Assembly: GCA_004557655.1 (NCBI GenBank)
Contig: SFGJ01000006.1
Coordinates: 21,288-85,287, forward strand
Origin: Clostridiales bacterium
Lineage (GTDB): Bacteria; Bacillota; Clostridia; Oscillospirales; Oscillospiraceae
Direction of reading: 5' to 3'
DNA: 64,000 bases
The notes under the pieces are model-generated. The model had not been told where the DNA came from. It ran no database searches and was given only the letters and a program-made list of their open reading frames with translations. A program made the position numbers and the translations under genes. This document shows, piece by piece, positions 55,909-63,410 of this stretch (positions are counted from its first letter, which is position 1; each line of letters starts with the position of its first letter).

Positions 55909-56823
55909 TTAAATATGATAGTACCCCTGCACAAAAGACAGGAACTGCTTTTCCGCGGCTGTGAGATTCAGGCCCTGCCGATGGGCCAGGTATATGGTGC
56001 GCCGCAGGCCCTTTTCGTCCATGGAAAACGACAGTACCCTGCCGTCCTCCTGCGCCTGCCGCACGGACAGGGCGGACAGCACCGATACCCCGGCGCCCTG
56101 GGCAACCATGCGTTTTATAGCCTCCGGATCCTCCAATCGTGCCACGATGTGCAGCTTCTGGGTGTCGTATCCGATGCGGGCCATGTACTGCTGCAGCGAC
56201 CGATCGGTGCCGGAGCCCTGTTCCCGGGCAATGGTCGGCTCCCCCAAAAGCTCGTGCCCCCAGGCGCCCCGCCGCTGGAGGGCCTGATACCGGGCTGTAT
56301 GGGGGGTTACCATCACCAGTTCATCCTGCAGCAGAGGATAGTATACCATCTTCTCTCCATCCGCCCGTGATCCCACAAAGCCCAACCGCACCTGCCCGTC
56401 CTGCAGCAGTCTGTGAATCTGCGCGGAATCGCCGTGGCGCAGCTCGTAGCGCAATTGCGGATGACGCTGGCAAAAGGCAGACATCAGTTCCGGCAGCATA
56501 TACTGTCCCGGCACGGTGGATGCGCCCAGCAGAAGAGGCAGGGAGGAGAGGTTCCGGGGATCTCCCGCGGCATCCGTTAATGTCTGGCATTGAGACAGGA
56601 TGCTCTTGGACAGAGGGTACAGCCGCAGACCATCCTCCGTCAGGGACACGCCGCCCTGCCCTCTGCGCAGCAGCAGCGTCACACCCAGGATCTGCTCCAG
56701 GGAGCGCAAATGTGTGCTGGCGGTGGACTGGGTCAGATGCAGCAGCTCGGCGGCCCGGGTCAGGCTCTCCTGCTCTGCTGCCGCCGTAAACACTTCCAAC
56801 TGCCGCAGTGTGTACTCGACCAT
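55909..56823 (-). CDS. LysR family regulator divergent from the yedE cluster
   Basis: The 304-residue protein has an N-terminal HTH (LRQLEVFTAAAEQESLTRAAELLHLTQSTASTHLRSLEQ pieces, residues 5-45). A CysB-like effector domain follows (LLGASTVPGQYMLPELMSAFCQRHPQLRYEL pieces near 98). It faces yedE across a shared 205-base space that contains a palindrome TTTTTCAA-ATAA-TTGAAAAA (about 56912-56932), a likely LysR site. Control of the selenium/sulfur genes is inferred from this arrangement. Confidence 0.9.
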   Translation of the reverse strand: MVEYTLRQLEVFTAAAEQESLTRAAELLHLTQSTASTHLRSLEQILGVTLLLRRGQGGVSLTEDGLRLYPLSKSILSQCQTLTDAAGDPRNLSSLPLLLGASTVPGQYMLPELMSAFCQRHPQLRYELRHGDSAQIHRLLQDGQVRLGFVGSRADGEKMVYYPLLQDELVMVTPHTARYQALQRRGAWGHELLGEPTIAREQGSGTDRSLQQYMARIGYDTQKLHIVARLEDPEAIKRMVAQGAGVSVLSALSVRQAQEDGRVLSFSMDEKGLRRTIYLAHRQGLNLTAAEKQFLSFVQGYYHI

Positions 56824-56854
56824 GGTTTTTTCCTCCCCTCTGCTTGTTGGTCAT

Positions 56855-56883
56855 ATTATACAAAAATCGTTATTTGCTGTCAA
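56855..56883 (-). promoter_or_regulatory. Promoter of the LysR gene
   Basis: Minus strand TTGACA (56878-56883), 17-base spacer, TATAAT (56855-56860): both consensus. Confidence 0.8.
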
Positions 56884-57028
56884 GATGAACGATTCTCGCC
56901 GTTTTTTATAGATTTTTCAAATAATTGAAAAATTTCATAGAAAAAGACAGTTGGACGGAAGAAAAACAGGATCTTATAATGAAAACCACAGGAAATGCTG
57001 TTAAAAACAGAGAAAGGAAATCACATCC

Positions 57029-58138
57029 ATGAAAAGATTCTTTAAAGAAAACTGGCTCGTGATCGTCACGGGCGTGGTAGTGGGTATTGCCGCTCTGCTG
57101 CTGCAGGCTCTGGGCAATCCCAAGAACATGGGCTTCTGCATTGCCTGCTTTGAGCGTGACATCGTTGGCGCTCTGGGCCTGCACGGCGCTGCCGTGGTAC
57201 AGTATGTCCGTCCCGAGATCATCGGTATCGTTCTGGGCTCCTGCGTCATGGCACTCATCGGCAAGGAGTTCCGTGCCCAGGCCGGTTCCTCTCCCGCCAC
57301 CCGCTTTGCCGTGGGCGCGCTGGTGATGATCGGCGCTCTGGTGTTCCTGGGCTGCCCCCTGCGTATGCTGCTGCGTATGGGCGGCGGTGACCTCAACGCC
57401 TTTGTGGGCCTGCTGGGCTTCGTCATCGGCGCTGCCGTGGGTACTGTCTTCCTCAAGAAGGGCTTCAACCTGGGCCGTGCCTATCAGACCAAGAAGACCG
57501 AGGGCTTCGTGCTGCCGGTCATTATGCTCATGCTGTTTGCCCTGGTTCTGCTGGTTCCCGCCCTGTTCAACGCCTCCGAGAAGGGCCCCGGCTCCATGCA
57601 TGCTCCCGTGCTGGTCGCCTTCGGCGTGGCTCTGGTGGTGGGCGCGCTGGCACAGCGCTCCCGCCTGTGCATGGCCGGCGGTGTGCGTGACACCTTCATG
57701 CTGAAGGATCCTCACCTGCTGTGGGGCTCTGTGGCCATCTTCGTGGTGGTGCTGCTGGGCAACATCATTCTGGGCAATTTCTCCGCTTTCTCTTTCCTGT
57801 CCCAGCCAATCGCCCACTCCAACCACATCTGGAACCTGCTGGGCATGGTCATCGTCGGCTGGGGCTCCGTGCTCCTGGGCGGCTGCCCCCTGCGTCAGCT
57901 GGTGCTGGCAGGCTCCGGCAACGGCGACAGCGCTGTCACCGTTCTGGGCATGATGGCCGGTGCCGCTCTGGCTCATAATCTGGGCCTGGCCAGCGGTGCC
58001 GATCCCGGCCTCAATGAGTCCGGCGAGTATGTGAAGTACGCAGTCAGCACCAACGCCAAGGTGGCCGTGGCCATCGCCATCGTTGTGCTGCTGGTGATCT
58101 CCCTGTGCAACATCATGCGCAAGAAAGGCAAGGAGTAA
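57029..58138 (+). CDS. yedE: YedE family selenium/thiosulfate-type transporter
   Basis: The 369-residue membrane protein has about ten membrane segments in two similar halves. Each half carries a conserved Cys-Pro-Leu-Arg: LVFLGCPLRMLLRMGGGDLN near residue 108 and VLLGGCPLRQLVLAGSGNGD near 285. FCIACFERD near 35 and RSRLCMAGGVRDTF near 210 are other Cys sites. This is the YeeE/YedE family; the branch linked to TusA- and DUF3343-type partners is associated with selenium metabolism. The cargo could be a selenium or sulfur species. GGAAAT and AAGG precede the ATG. Confidence 0.88.
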   Translation: MKRFFKENWLVIVTGVVVGIAALLLQALGNPKNMGFCIACFERDIVGALGLHGAAVVQYVRPEIIGIVLGSCVMALIGKEFRAQAGSSPATRFAVGALVMIGALVFLGCPLRMLLRMGGGDLNAFVGLLGFVIGAAVGTVFLKKGFNLGRAYQTKKTEGFVLPVIMLMLFALVLLVPALFNASEKGPGSMHAPVLVAFGVALVVGALAQRSRLCMAGGVRDTFMLKDPHLLWGSVAIFVVVLLGNIILGNFSAFSFLSQPIAHSNHIWNLLGMVIVGWGSVLLGGCPLRQLVLAGSGNGDSAVTVLGMMAGAALAHNLGLASGADPGLNESGEYVKYAVSTNAKVAVAIAIVVLLVISLCNIMRKKGKE

Positions 58139-58139
58139 T

Positions 58140-58349
58140 ATGGTAACCGTAGACGCAAGAGGCTTTTCCTGCCCGGTTCCCCTGCTGATGGTGCAGGAGG
58201 AGATTAAAAAGAGCAATCCCACAGAGCTGGAGGTGCTCACCGACGCTCCCTGCGCCGTGGAGAATATCCAGCGATTCGCCTTCCACAACGGCTTTCAGTT
58301 TGAGGCTGTGGAGAACGGCGACGAGTGGACATTGAAGCTGACCAAGTGA
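58140..58349 (+). CDS. TusA/SirA-like sulfurtransferase
   Basis: The 69-residue protein is a TusA-family persulfide carrier. Its CPxP-type active site is VDARGFSCPVPLLMVQEEI, with Cys at residue 11. The fold continues with LEVLTDAPCAVENIQRFAFHNGF. It starts 1 base after yedE, so it is probably the cytoplasmic acceptor of sulfur or selenium brought in by YedE. In the family this domain also forms the N-terminus of YedF. Confidence 0.92.
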   Translation: MVTVDARGFSCPVPLLMVQEEIKKSNPTELEVLTDAPCAVENIQRFAFHNGFQFEAVENGDEWTLKLTK

Positions 58350-58406
58350 TTATGCGGTGCCCCTGTCCGGAATAGCCGGGCAGGGGCCTGCCATAGGAGA
58401 GGGAAA

Positions 58407-58637
58407 ATGCTGCAAAAGAGAAAATGGCTGCTTTTGACCTTTTACACCACGGCCGGCGTCATGGCCATGGAGCGTGCCTGCCGGGAGGCGGATCTCCCGG
58501 GCCGCATTGTCCCTGTGCCACGCTCCATCACCGCCGACTGCGGCATGGCGTGGCGGTGTGAGCCGTCCCTGCGCGGGCAGGTGGAGGCGCTGGTGGATCC
58601 CAACGAGGTCATGGGTATTTACGAACTGGAGATATAA
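58407..58637 (+). CDS. DUF3343 protein (putative Se/S carrier-like)
   Basis: The 76-residue protein has the family text LLTFYTTAGVMAMERACREADLPGRIVPVPRSITADCGMAWRC in order, including a central Cys. DUF3343 proteins are widespread in anaerobes and are linked with TusA/YedF and YedE, suggesting sulfur or selenium transfer. It ends the cluster before a bidirectional terminator. Confidence 0.88.
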   Translation: MLQKRKWLLLTFYTTAGVMAMERACREADLPGRIVPVPRSITADCGMAWRCEPSLRGQVEALVDPNEVMGIYELEI

Positions 58638-58670
58638 AAAAGAAACCGCCGTATGGCGGTTTCTTTTTTA
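58638..58670. terminator. Bidirectional terminator after the DUF3343 gene
   Basis: AAAAAAGAAACCGCC and GGCGGTTTCTTTTTT hairpin between convergent genes. Confidence 0.92.
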
Positions 58671-58676
58671 TTAAAC

Positions 58677-59783
58677 TCACAAATCCAGCTTCAGGTCATT
58701 TTCCTTGATCCAGCCCCACTTGCGCAGAGGCAGGGCAATGAGCCAGCTCAACACTGCCGGAAGGACGAAGCAGATCAGCACCAGCCCCACCCAATCCATG
58801 GCGGTGATGGCAGCCTTGGTCCCGGTTTCCACGGCAGAGAGCCACCCGGTGTACACACCGATCTGTCCCACCAAGCCGCAGGTGCCCATGCCGCTGGAAA
58901 CGGCAGCACCATTCATCTCCAACCGGAACAGGCAGGTGGCAACAGGTCCGGTGATGGCGGAGGCCAGAGTGGGAGGAATCCAGATACGGGGATTGCGGAC
59001 GATGTTGCCCATCTGCAGCATACTGGTGCCCAGACCCTGGGCCGCCAGACCGCCCCAGCGGTTCTCCCGGAAGCTCATCACGGCAAAGCCAACCATCTGG
59101 GCGCAGCAGCCTGCCACAGCGGCACCTCCGGCCAGACCCGTCAGCCCCAGAGCCGCACAGATGGCGGCGGAGGAGATGGGCAAGGTCAGAGCCACACCGA
59201 TGACCACGGATACGATGATGCCCATGAAGAAGGGCTGCAGCTCCGTGGCCCACATGATGGCCCTGCCCACGGCGCTGGCGGCGGTGCCAATGGGAGCGGC
59301 GACGAGGGCTGCGGCTCCGATGCCGCAGAGAATAGTGACGATGGGAGTTACCAAAATGTCGATCTTGGTTTCCTTGCTGACGGCCTTGCCGATCTCAGAG
59401 GCGATGATGGCAACGAACAGCACGGCTAACGGCCCGCCGGCACCGCCCATAGCATTGGTGGCAAAGCCCACGGGGATCAGGGAGAACAGCACCATGGGGG
59501 GCGCGTTCAGCGCACGGCCGATGGCCACCGCCATGGCAGGGCCCACCATGGCCGAGCACAGGCCGCCGATGGTGTAAGACACGGCGCCTTCACCCTTGCC
59601 CAAAGAAACAACAATATCCGTCAAAAATCCGATAGAAAGCTGTGTTCCCAACGTATTGAGAATGGTGCCCACCAGCAGTGTGCAGAACAGACCCTGTGCC
59701 ATGGCGCTCATGGCGTCGATAAAGTAGCGCTTCGGGGAGAACACGATGTCCTTGCGCCGCAGAAAGGCTCTCACTTTTCCCAT
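58677..59783 (-). CDS. EIIC-like membrane transporter, putative niacin-regulated
   Basis: The 368-residue membrane protein has about ten hydrophobic segments and fits the PTS_EIIC_2 family (YFIDAMSAMAQGLFCTLLVGTIL at the N-terminus, GGLCSAMVGPAMAVAIGRAL and SGMGTCGLVGQIGVYTGWL later). It lacks EIIA and EIIB domains and no partner PTS genes are nearby, so sugar phosphotransfer is unlikely. The promoter is overlapped by a large palindrome of NiaR type and niaR is adjacent, which suggests import of nicotinate or a related compound (inference; similar nicotinate-regulated transporters are recalled in Bacillus). The ATG at 59783 follows GAGG. Confidence 0.72.
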   Translation of the reverse strand: MGKVRAFLRRKDIVFSPKRYFIDAMSAMAQGLFCTLLVGTILNTLGTQLSIGFLTDIVVSLGKGEGAVSYTIGGLCSAMVGPAMAVAIGRALNAPPMVLFSLIPVGFATNAMGGAGGPLAVLFVAIIASEIGKAVSKETKIDILVTPIVTILCGIGAAALVAAPIGTAASAVGRAIMWATELQPFFMGIIVSVVIGVALTLPISSAAICAALGLTGLAGGAAVAGCCAQMVGFAVMSFRENRWGGLAAQGLGTSMLQMGNIVRNPRIWIPPTLASAITGPVATCLFRLEMNGAAVSSGMGTCGLVGQIGVYTGWLSAVETGTKAAITAMDWVGLVLICFVLPAVLSWLIALPLRKWGWIKENDLKLDL

Positions 59784-59800
59784 AGTACACCTCAAAAAGT

Positions 59801-59838
59801 ATGGAGTAGTCATGTGTCTTGACACGTGACTACTCCAT
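59801..59838. promoter_or_regulatory. NiaR-type palindromic operator
   Basis: Two 18-base arms (59801-59818 and 59821-59838) pair at 17 of 18 positions around TT. The centre reads GTGTCTTGACAC. It overlaps the -10 region and the predicted transcription start of the EIIC-like gene. Confidence 0.7.
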
Positions 59839-59864
59839 TATAGCGTTTTTGAGGAATTTGTCAA
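59837..59864 (-). promoter_or_regulatory. Promoter of the EIIC-like gene
   Basis: Minus strand TTGACA (59859-59864), 16-base spacer, TATAAT (59837-59842), both consensus. The -35 overlaps the niaR stop codon. Confidence 0.8.
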
Positions 59865-60370
59865 TCCTCCACCAGCATTCCTATGTCTCTCAGAGCACGG
59901 CAAACCCGCTCAAAGGAACCTTCGTCCGGCAGGGACAGCCGATGGGCGTGAATGCCCTCCGTCAACAGGCTCAGGGGGTGCGCCTCGCTCAGACGCATTT
60001 TCTCCATGAACTCATCCACATCATACCGGCACGCCAGCTGCAGCGTGGCGGTGATCTCCCCGTATACCGGGTGCTCTACCGTCACATCCAGCACAGTGCA
60101 GCCGCAGTCCACCATGGCGTACAGCTCCTGGCGGGTATTTCCGGCGGAGTGTTGGCACACCACCTGCCGCACCATGCCCTCATTGGTTGACATAATGTAT
60201 CCCCGGGAGGTGGATACGATCTGCTCCCCACCGGCCCGCAGCAGGGCCACATCTCCCACAATGACCTGCCGGCTCACGCCCAAAAGACCTGCCAGAGCCG
60301 TGGCGCTTATGGGGGATTTTTCGCCTTTTAAATGTGTGACAATAGCTTCCCGCCGCTCCTTTGCCGTCAT
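59861..60370 (-). CDS. niaR: NiaR niacin-responsive repressor (HTH_11 plus 3H domain)
   Basis: The 169-residue protein represses niacin transport or NAD synthesis genes when nicotinic acid is bound. Residues 1-60 are an HTH_11 domain (ISATALAGLLGVSRQVIVGDVALLRAGGEQI). The 3H domain has the named conserved histidines in CQHSAGNTRQELY, VEHPVYGEI and LLTEGIHAHRLSL. GAAGGAGG precedes the ATG at 60370. The TVP38-like gene lies 52 bases upstream in the same direction, so they may share a transcript. Its likely target is the palindrome at 59801-59838. Confidence 0.9.
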   Translation of the reverse strand: MTAKERREAIVTHLKGEKSPISATALAGLLGVSRQVIVGDVALLRAGGEQIVSTSRGYIMSTNEGMVRQVVCQHSAGNTRQELYAMVDCGCTVLDVTVEHPVYGEITATLQLACRYDVDEFMEKMRLSEAHPLSLLTEGIHAHRLSLPDEGSFERVCRALRDIGMLVED

Positions 60371-60422
60371 CCAAATGCCTCCTTCAAAAACGGTGTATGT
60401 GAACCGCACCGCATTTTATCTG

Positions 60423-61148
60423 TCATTCTGCCGGCTTATCTCCGGCGTTGCCCTTTCTCTCGTGCTTTTGGCACAAATTGCGGTAGATCAGCAGACCAGC
60501 CAGGGAGAAAACCAGTGTTCCGCCGAATACCAGAGCGGCAAACAGGTAGCTCCTGCCGCCCAACGCACTGCCACCTACGGTGGAGGTCAGCACCGACGGC
60601 AGCCGCCCTACGGAGCATAGCAACAGCCATGTTCCCCAGCTGACATCCGTCAAACCCGCAAAATAGCACAACAGGTCCTTGGGAGTGCCGGGAATGGTAA
60701 AGACCAGCCAAAACAGGAAATTCCGCTTGGGGGAGTGCTTGAGAAAATGCAGCTTCTCCAGTTTTTCCTGGGAAAAGAAGATCTCCGCTACGGGCTGCCC
60801 CAGCCTGCGTATCAGCCAGAACACGACGATGCTGCCCAAAAACAGCCCGAGCATACACAAAACGCTGCCCCACACACCGCCGAAAGCGTATCCGCCGCAA
60901 ATCTCCAGAGGCTCGCCGGGAATGATGGCCACCACCACCTGCAGTATGCACATACCTACATAGGCGGCCTTGCCCCAGAATCCCAATCCATCCACCCACT
61001 GCTGAAACAGCTCAGGCTGCCGGACGAACCGGATCATGGGCCGCCCTACGAACCAGAACACTGCCGCTGACAGCAGGATGAACACCGCCAGGGCGCAGCC
61101 GGCGGCGATCTTTTTTTGTTTGACGGTGAGGGATTTCTTTTCCTGCAT
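60423..61148 (-). CDS. TVP38/TMEM64 (VTT/DedA-like) membrane protein
   Basis: The 241-residue protein has five to six membrane segments and the VTT/SNARE-associated domain (about 50-190). Motifs are VVAIIPGEPLEICGGYAFG near residue 75 and GLFLGSIVVFWLIRRLGQP near 100. FLFWLVFTIPGTPKDLLCYFAGLTDVSW is near 145. Members of this superfamily act as lipid scramblases or flippases in other organisms. The gene is divergent from the serine palmitoyltransferase-like gene across a 196-base space that holds promoters for both. Confidence 0.88.
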   Translation of the reverse strand: MQEKKSLTVKQKKIAAGCALAVFILLSAAVFWFVGRPMIRFVRQPELFQQWVDGLGFWGKAAYVGMCILQVVVAIIPGEPLEICGGYAFGGVWGSVLCMLGLFLGSIVVFWLIRRLGQPVAEIFFSQEKLEKLHFLKHSPKRNFLFWLVFTIPGTPKDLLCYFAGLTDVSWGTWLLLCSVGRLPSVLTSTVGGSALGGRSYLFAALVFGGTLVFSLAGLLIYRNLCQKHERKGNAGDKPAE

Positions 61149-61272
61149 GGTGCTTTCCTTTCATTAGTGCGCATTTTTATATCTTTACCCATTATACCAT
61201 AGAAATCTCCGAAATTATCAACAAACTGGAAATATAACCTTAATTTTTTTACATTTTCTGCTTTTATAAAAT

Positions 61273-61302
61273 TTGACAAATCAGCAAAAAAACGACTATA
61301 AT
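61273..61302 (+). promoter_or_regulatory. Promoter of the sphingoid-base-like operon
   Basis: TTGACA (61273-61278), 18-base spacer, TATAAT (61297-61302). Confidence 0.75.
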
Positions 61303-61344
61303 AAATCATCACATAAAAATTGAATTGCCTGTAAGGAGAAGTAT

Positions 61345-62529
61345 ATGGATATTTTCGCAAAATGCTATGAGCCGTCTCTTGCCACCGAGCTGCAGGAAAA
61401 GGGGGTCTACCCTTACTTCCGCGCGCTTCAGTCCCGTCAGGATGTAGAGGTAATGATGGAGGGCAAGCGCCGGATCATGCTGGGATCCAACAACTATCTG
61501 GGCCTCACCACCAATCCTGAGGTCATCGAGGCGGGCATCCGCACCATGGAACACTATGGCACAGGCTGCAGTGGCTCCCGATTCTTAAACGGCACTCTGC
61601 AGCTCCATCTGGAGTTGGAGGAGGCGTTGGCCAAGTTCCTGCGCAAGGAAGAGGTTATTACCTTTGGCACGGGCTTTCAGTCCAATGTGGGCATTATCAG
61701 TGCTCTGGTGGGCCGCCACGACTATGTGATCTGCGACCGGGAGAACCACGCTTCCATCTACGCCGGCTGCCAGATGAGCTATGGAAAGATGCTTCGTTAC
61801 CGCCACAGTGATATGGAGGATCTGGAGAAGCAGCTCCAGCGTGTGCCGGAGCAGAACGGTGCCCTCATCGTAACCGATGGTGTGTTCTCTATGGGCGGTG
61901 ACATCGCCAAGCTCCCGGAGATCTGCGCTCTGGCGAAGAAATACGGCACTCGTGTCATGGTGGACGATGCCCACGGCTTAGGTGTTCTGGGCGAGGGAGG
62001 CCGCGGCACCGCCAGCTATTTCGGCCTGGAGGACCAGGTGGATGTGTATATGGGAACCTTTTCCAAGTCTCTGGCCTCTCTGGGCGGCTACATGGCGGCC
62101 AGCAAGGTGGTCACGGAATATGTGCGCCACGCCTCCCGTCCGTTCATCTTCTCTGCCTCCATTCCTCCCGCCAACTGCGCCACGGCTCTGGCGGCTCTGC
62201 GCCATCTGGAAAAGCATCCGGAGCTGCCGGAGCGTCTGCGTGATCTGAGCCTGTACGCCCGCAAGGGATTTACGGACCGGGGACTGAAGATCCGGGAGTC
62301 GGCACGCACAGTCCCCACCCCCATCATCCCCATTTATACATATGAGACCATGCGCACGCTGGATGTGGCACAGAAGATCTATGAGCGGGGTGTATATGTC
62401 AACCCCACTCTGCCTCCTGCCACCCCGGAGGGGGAGGCCCTGCTGCGCACCAGCTACATGGCCACCCACACCGAGGCCTTGCTGGATGAGGCTATGGATG
62501 TTATGGCGGAGGTGCTGGTCCATGAGTAA
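61345..62529 (+). CDS. Serine palmitoyltransferase-like alpha-oxoamine synthase
   Basis: The 394-residue PLP enzyme belongs to the alpha-oxoamine synthase family, which condenses an amino acid with an acyl-CoA. The motif YGTGCSGSRFLNGTLQLHLE near residue 75 resembles serine palmitoyltransferase of Bacteroides (GSRFLNGT) more than BioF or glycine C-acetyltransferase. The PLP lysine is in MGTFSKSLASLGGYMAASK near 237, with TDGVFSMGGDIAKLPEI near 178 and VMVDDAHGLGVLG near 205 as further active-site parts. It overlaps the following reductase gene by 8 bases. Product 3-ketosphinganine is inferred; the bioF or kbl alternatives remain possible. GTAAGGAG precedes the ATG. Confidence 0.78.
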   Translation: MDIFAKCYEPSLATELQEKGVYPYFRALQSRQDVEVMMEGKRRIMLGSNNYLGLTTNPEVIEAGIRTMEHYGTGCSGSRFLNGTLQLHLELEEALAKFLRKEEVITFGTGFQSNVGIISALVGRHDYVICDRENHASIYAGCQMSYGKMLRYRHSDMEDLEKQLQRVPEQNGALIVTDGVFSMGGDIAKLPEICALAKKYGTRVMVDDAHGLGVLGEGGRGTASYFGLEDQVDVYMGTFSKSLASLGGYMAASKVVTEYVRHASRPFIFSASIPPANCATALAALRHLEKHPELPERLRDLSLYARKGFTDRGLKIRESARTVPTPIIPIYTYETMRTLDVAQKIYERGVYVNPTLPPATPEGEALLRTSYMATHTEALLDEAMDVMAEVLVHE

Positions 62530-63313
62530 AATTGCGGTGGTCACCGGCGGCACCTCCGGTATAGGCCGGGAAACCGCCCTGTATCTGGCAAACCATGACT
62601 GCACGGTGTATGAGCTGAGCCGCCGTGCGGAGGGTGTTGCCGGACTGCGCCATATCAGCGCTGATGTAACGGACGAGTTATCGGTGCAGGCAGCGGTGTC
62701 ACAGATTCTGGCGGAAGCCGGGCGCATCGACATTCTGGTGAACAGCGCCGGCTTCGGCATCAGCGGCGCCGTGGAATTCACGGACACGGAGGAGGCCATC
62801 CGCCAGATGAATGTGAATTTCTTCGGCATGGTGCGTATGAACCGCGCCGTCATCGCTGCCATGCGTCAGCAGGGCGGCGGCCGCATCGTGAATCTAAGCT
62901 CTGTGGCGGCCCCGGTGCCTATTCCTTTCCAGACCTATTACTCCGCCTCCAAGGCTGCCATCAGTTCCTATACCATGGCGCTTGGAAACGAGCTGCGCCC
63001 CTTCGGCATCACGGTCTGCGCCGTGCAGCCCGGGGATATAAAGACCGGCTTTACCGCCGCCCGGCGCAAGGTCACCCAGGGGGACGATGTGTACGGCGGC
63101 CGCATCAGCCGCTCTGTGGAGCGCATGGAGCGTGACGAGCAAAACGGCATGGATCCCGCCAAGGCCGGAACGTTCGTGGCAAAGGTCGCCCTGAAAACCG
63201 GACATAAACCTCTGTATACCATTGGTTTTTCCTATAAGGCGGCGGTGTTGCTGACCAAAATTTTGCCTGCCCGGGCGCTGAACCGGCTTATCGGCAAAAT
63301 CTACGCCAACTAA
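62522..63313 (+). CDS. Short-chain dehydrogenase, putative 3-ketosphinganine reductase
   Basis: The 263-residue SDR has the NAD(P) loop VVTGGTSGIGRETALYL near residue 6, the conserved NSAGFGISG near 80, and the catalytic Ser-Tyr-Lys in NLSSVAAPVPIPFQTYYSASKAAISSY near 123-150. The C-terminus is amphipathic (SYKAAVLLTKILPARAL), consistent with membrane contact. Ketoreduction of the product of the overlapping upstream gene is the simplest role, matching 3-ketodihydrosphingosine reductase of the sphingolipid pathway. SDR specificity cannot be read from sequence alone. Confidence 0.8.
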   Translation: MSKIAVVTGGTSGIGRETALYLANHDCTVYELSRRAEGVAGLRHISADVTDELSVQAAVSQILAEAGRIDILVNSAGFGISGAVEFTDTEEAIRQMNVNFFGMVRMNRAVIAAMRQQGGGRIVNLSSVAAPVPIPFQTYYSASKAAISSYTMALGNELRPFGITVCAVQPGDIKTGFTAARRKVTQGDDVYGGRISRSVERMERDEQNGMDPAKAGTFVAKVALKTGHKPLYTIGFSYKAAVLLTKILPARALNRLIGKIYAN

Positions 63314-63326
63314 ATTTTTACATAGA

Positions 63327-63352
63327 AAAGAACCGCCGGAATGCGGCGGTGA
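63327..63352 (-). terminator. Hairpin between the SDR and recombinase genes
   Basis: CCGCCG and CGGCGG around GAATG. On the minus strand it is followed by TTCTTTTC. It is less convincing as a plus-strand terminator. Confidence 0.55.
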
Positions 63353-63368
63353 CTTAAGAAAACATTGA

Positions 63369-63410
63369 AGCAAAAGACGGTTTAGCTTGACGGCTATGCC
63401 GTCTTTTGCT
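63369..63410. repeat. Inverted repeat at the end of the recombinase gene
   Basis: AGCAAAAGACGG (63369-63380) and CCGTCTTTTGCT (63399-63410) are perfect 12-bp arms. The inner arm contains the last codons of the recombinase gene. It may be a terminator or part of the element end. Confidence 0.55.

Noticed and set aside
56906..58288. A 460-codon minus-strand frame rich in His, Gln and Asp opposite yedE
   Set aside because: Shadow of the membrane-protein gene; low-complexity composition without any domain.
58677..59783. Complete sugar PTS locus
   Set aside because: Only an EIIC-like membrane domain is present; there is no EIIA, EIIB or sugar gene nearby.
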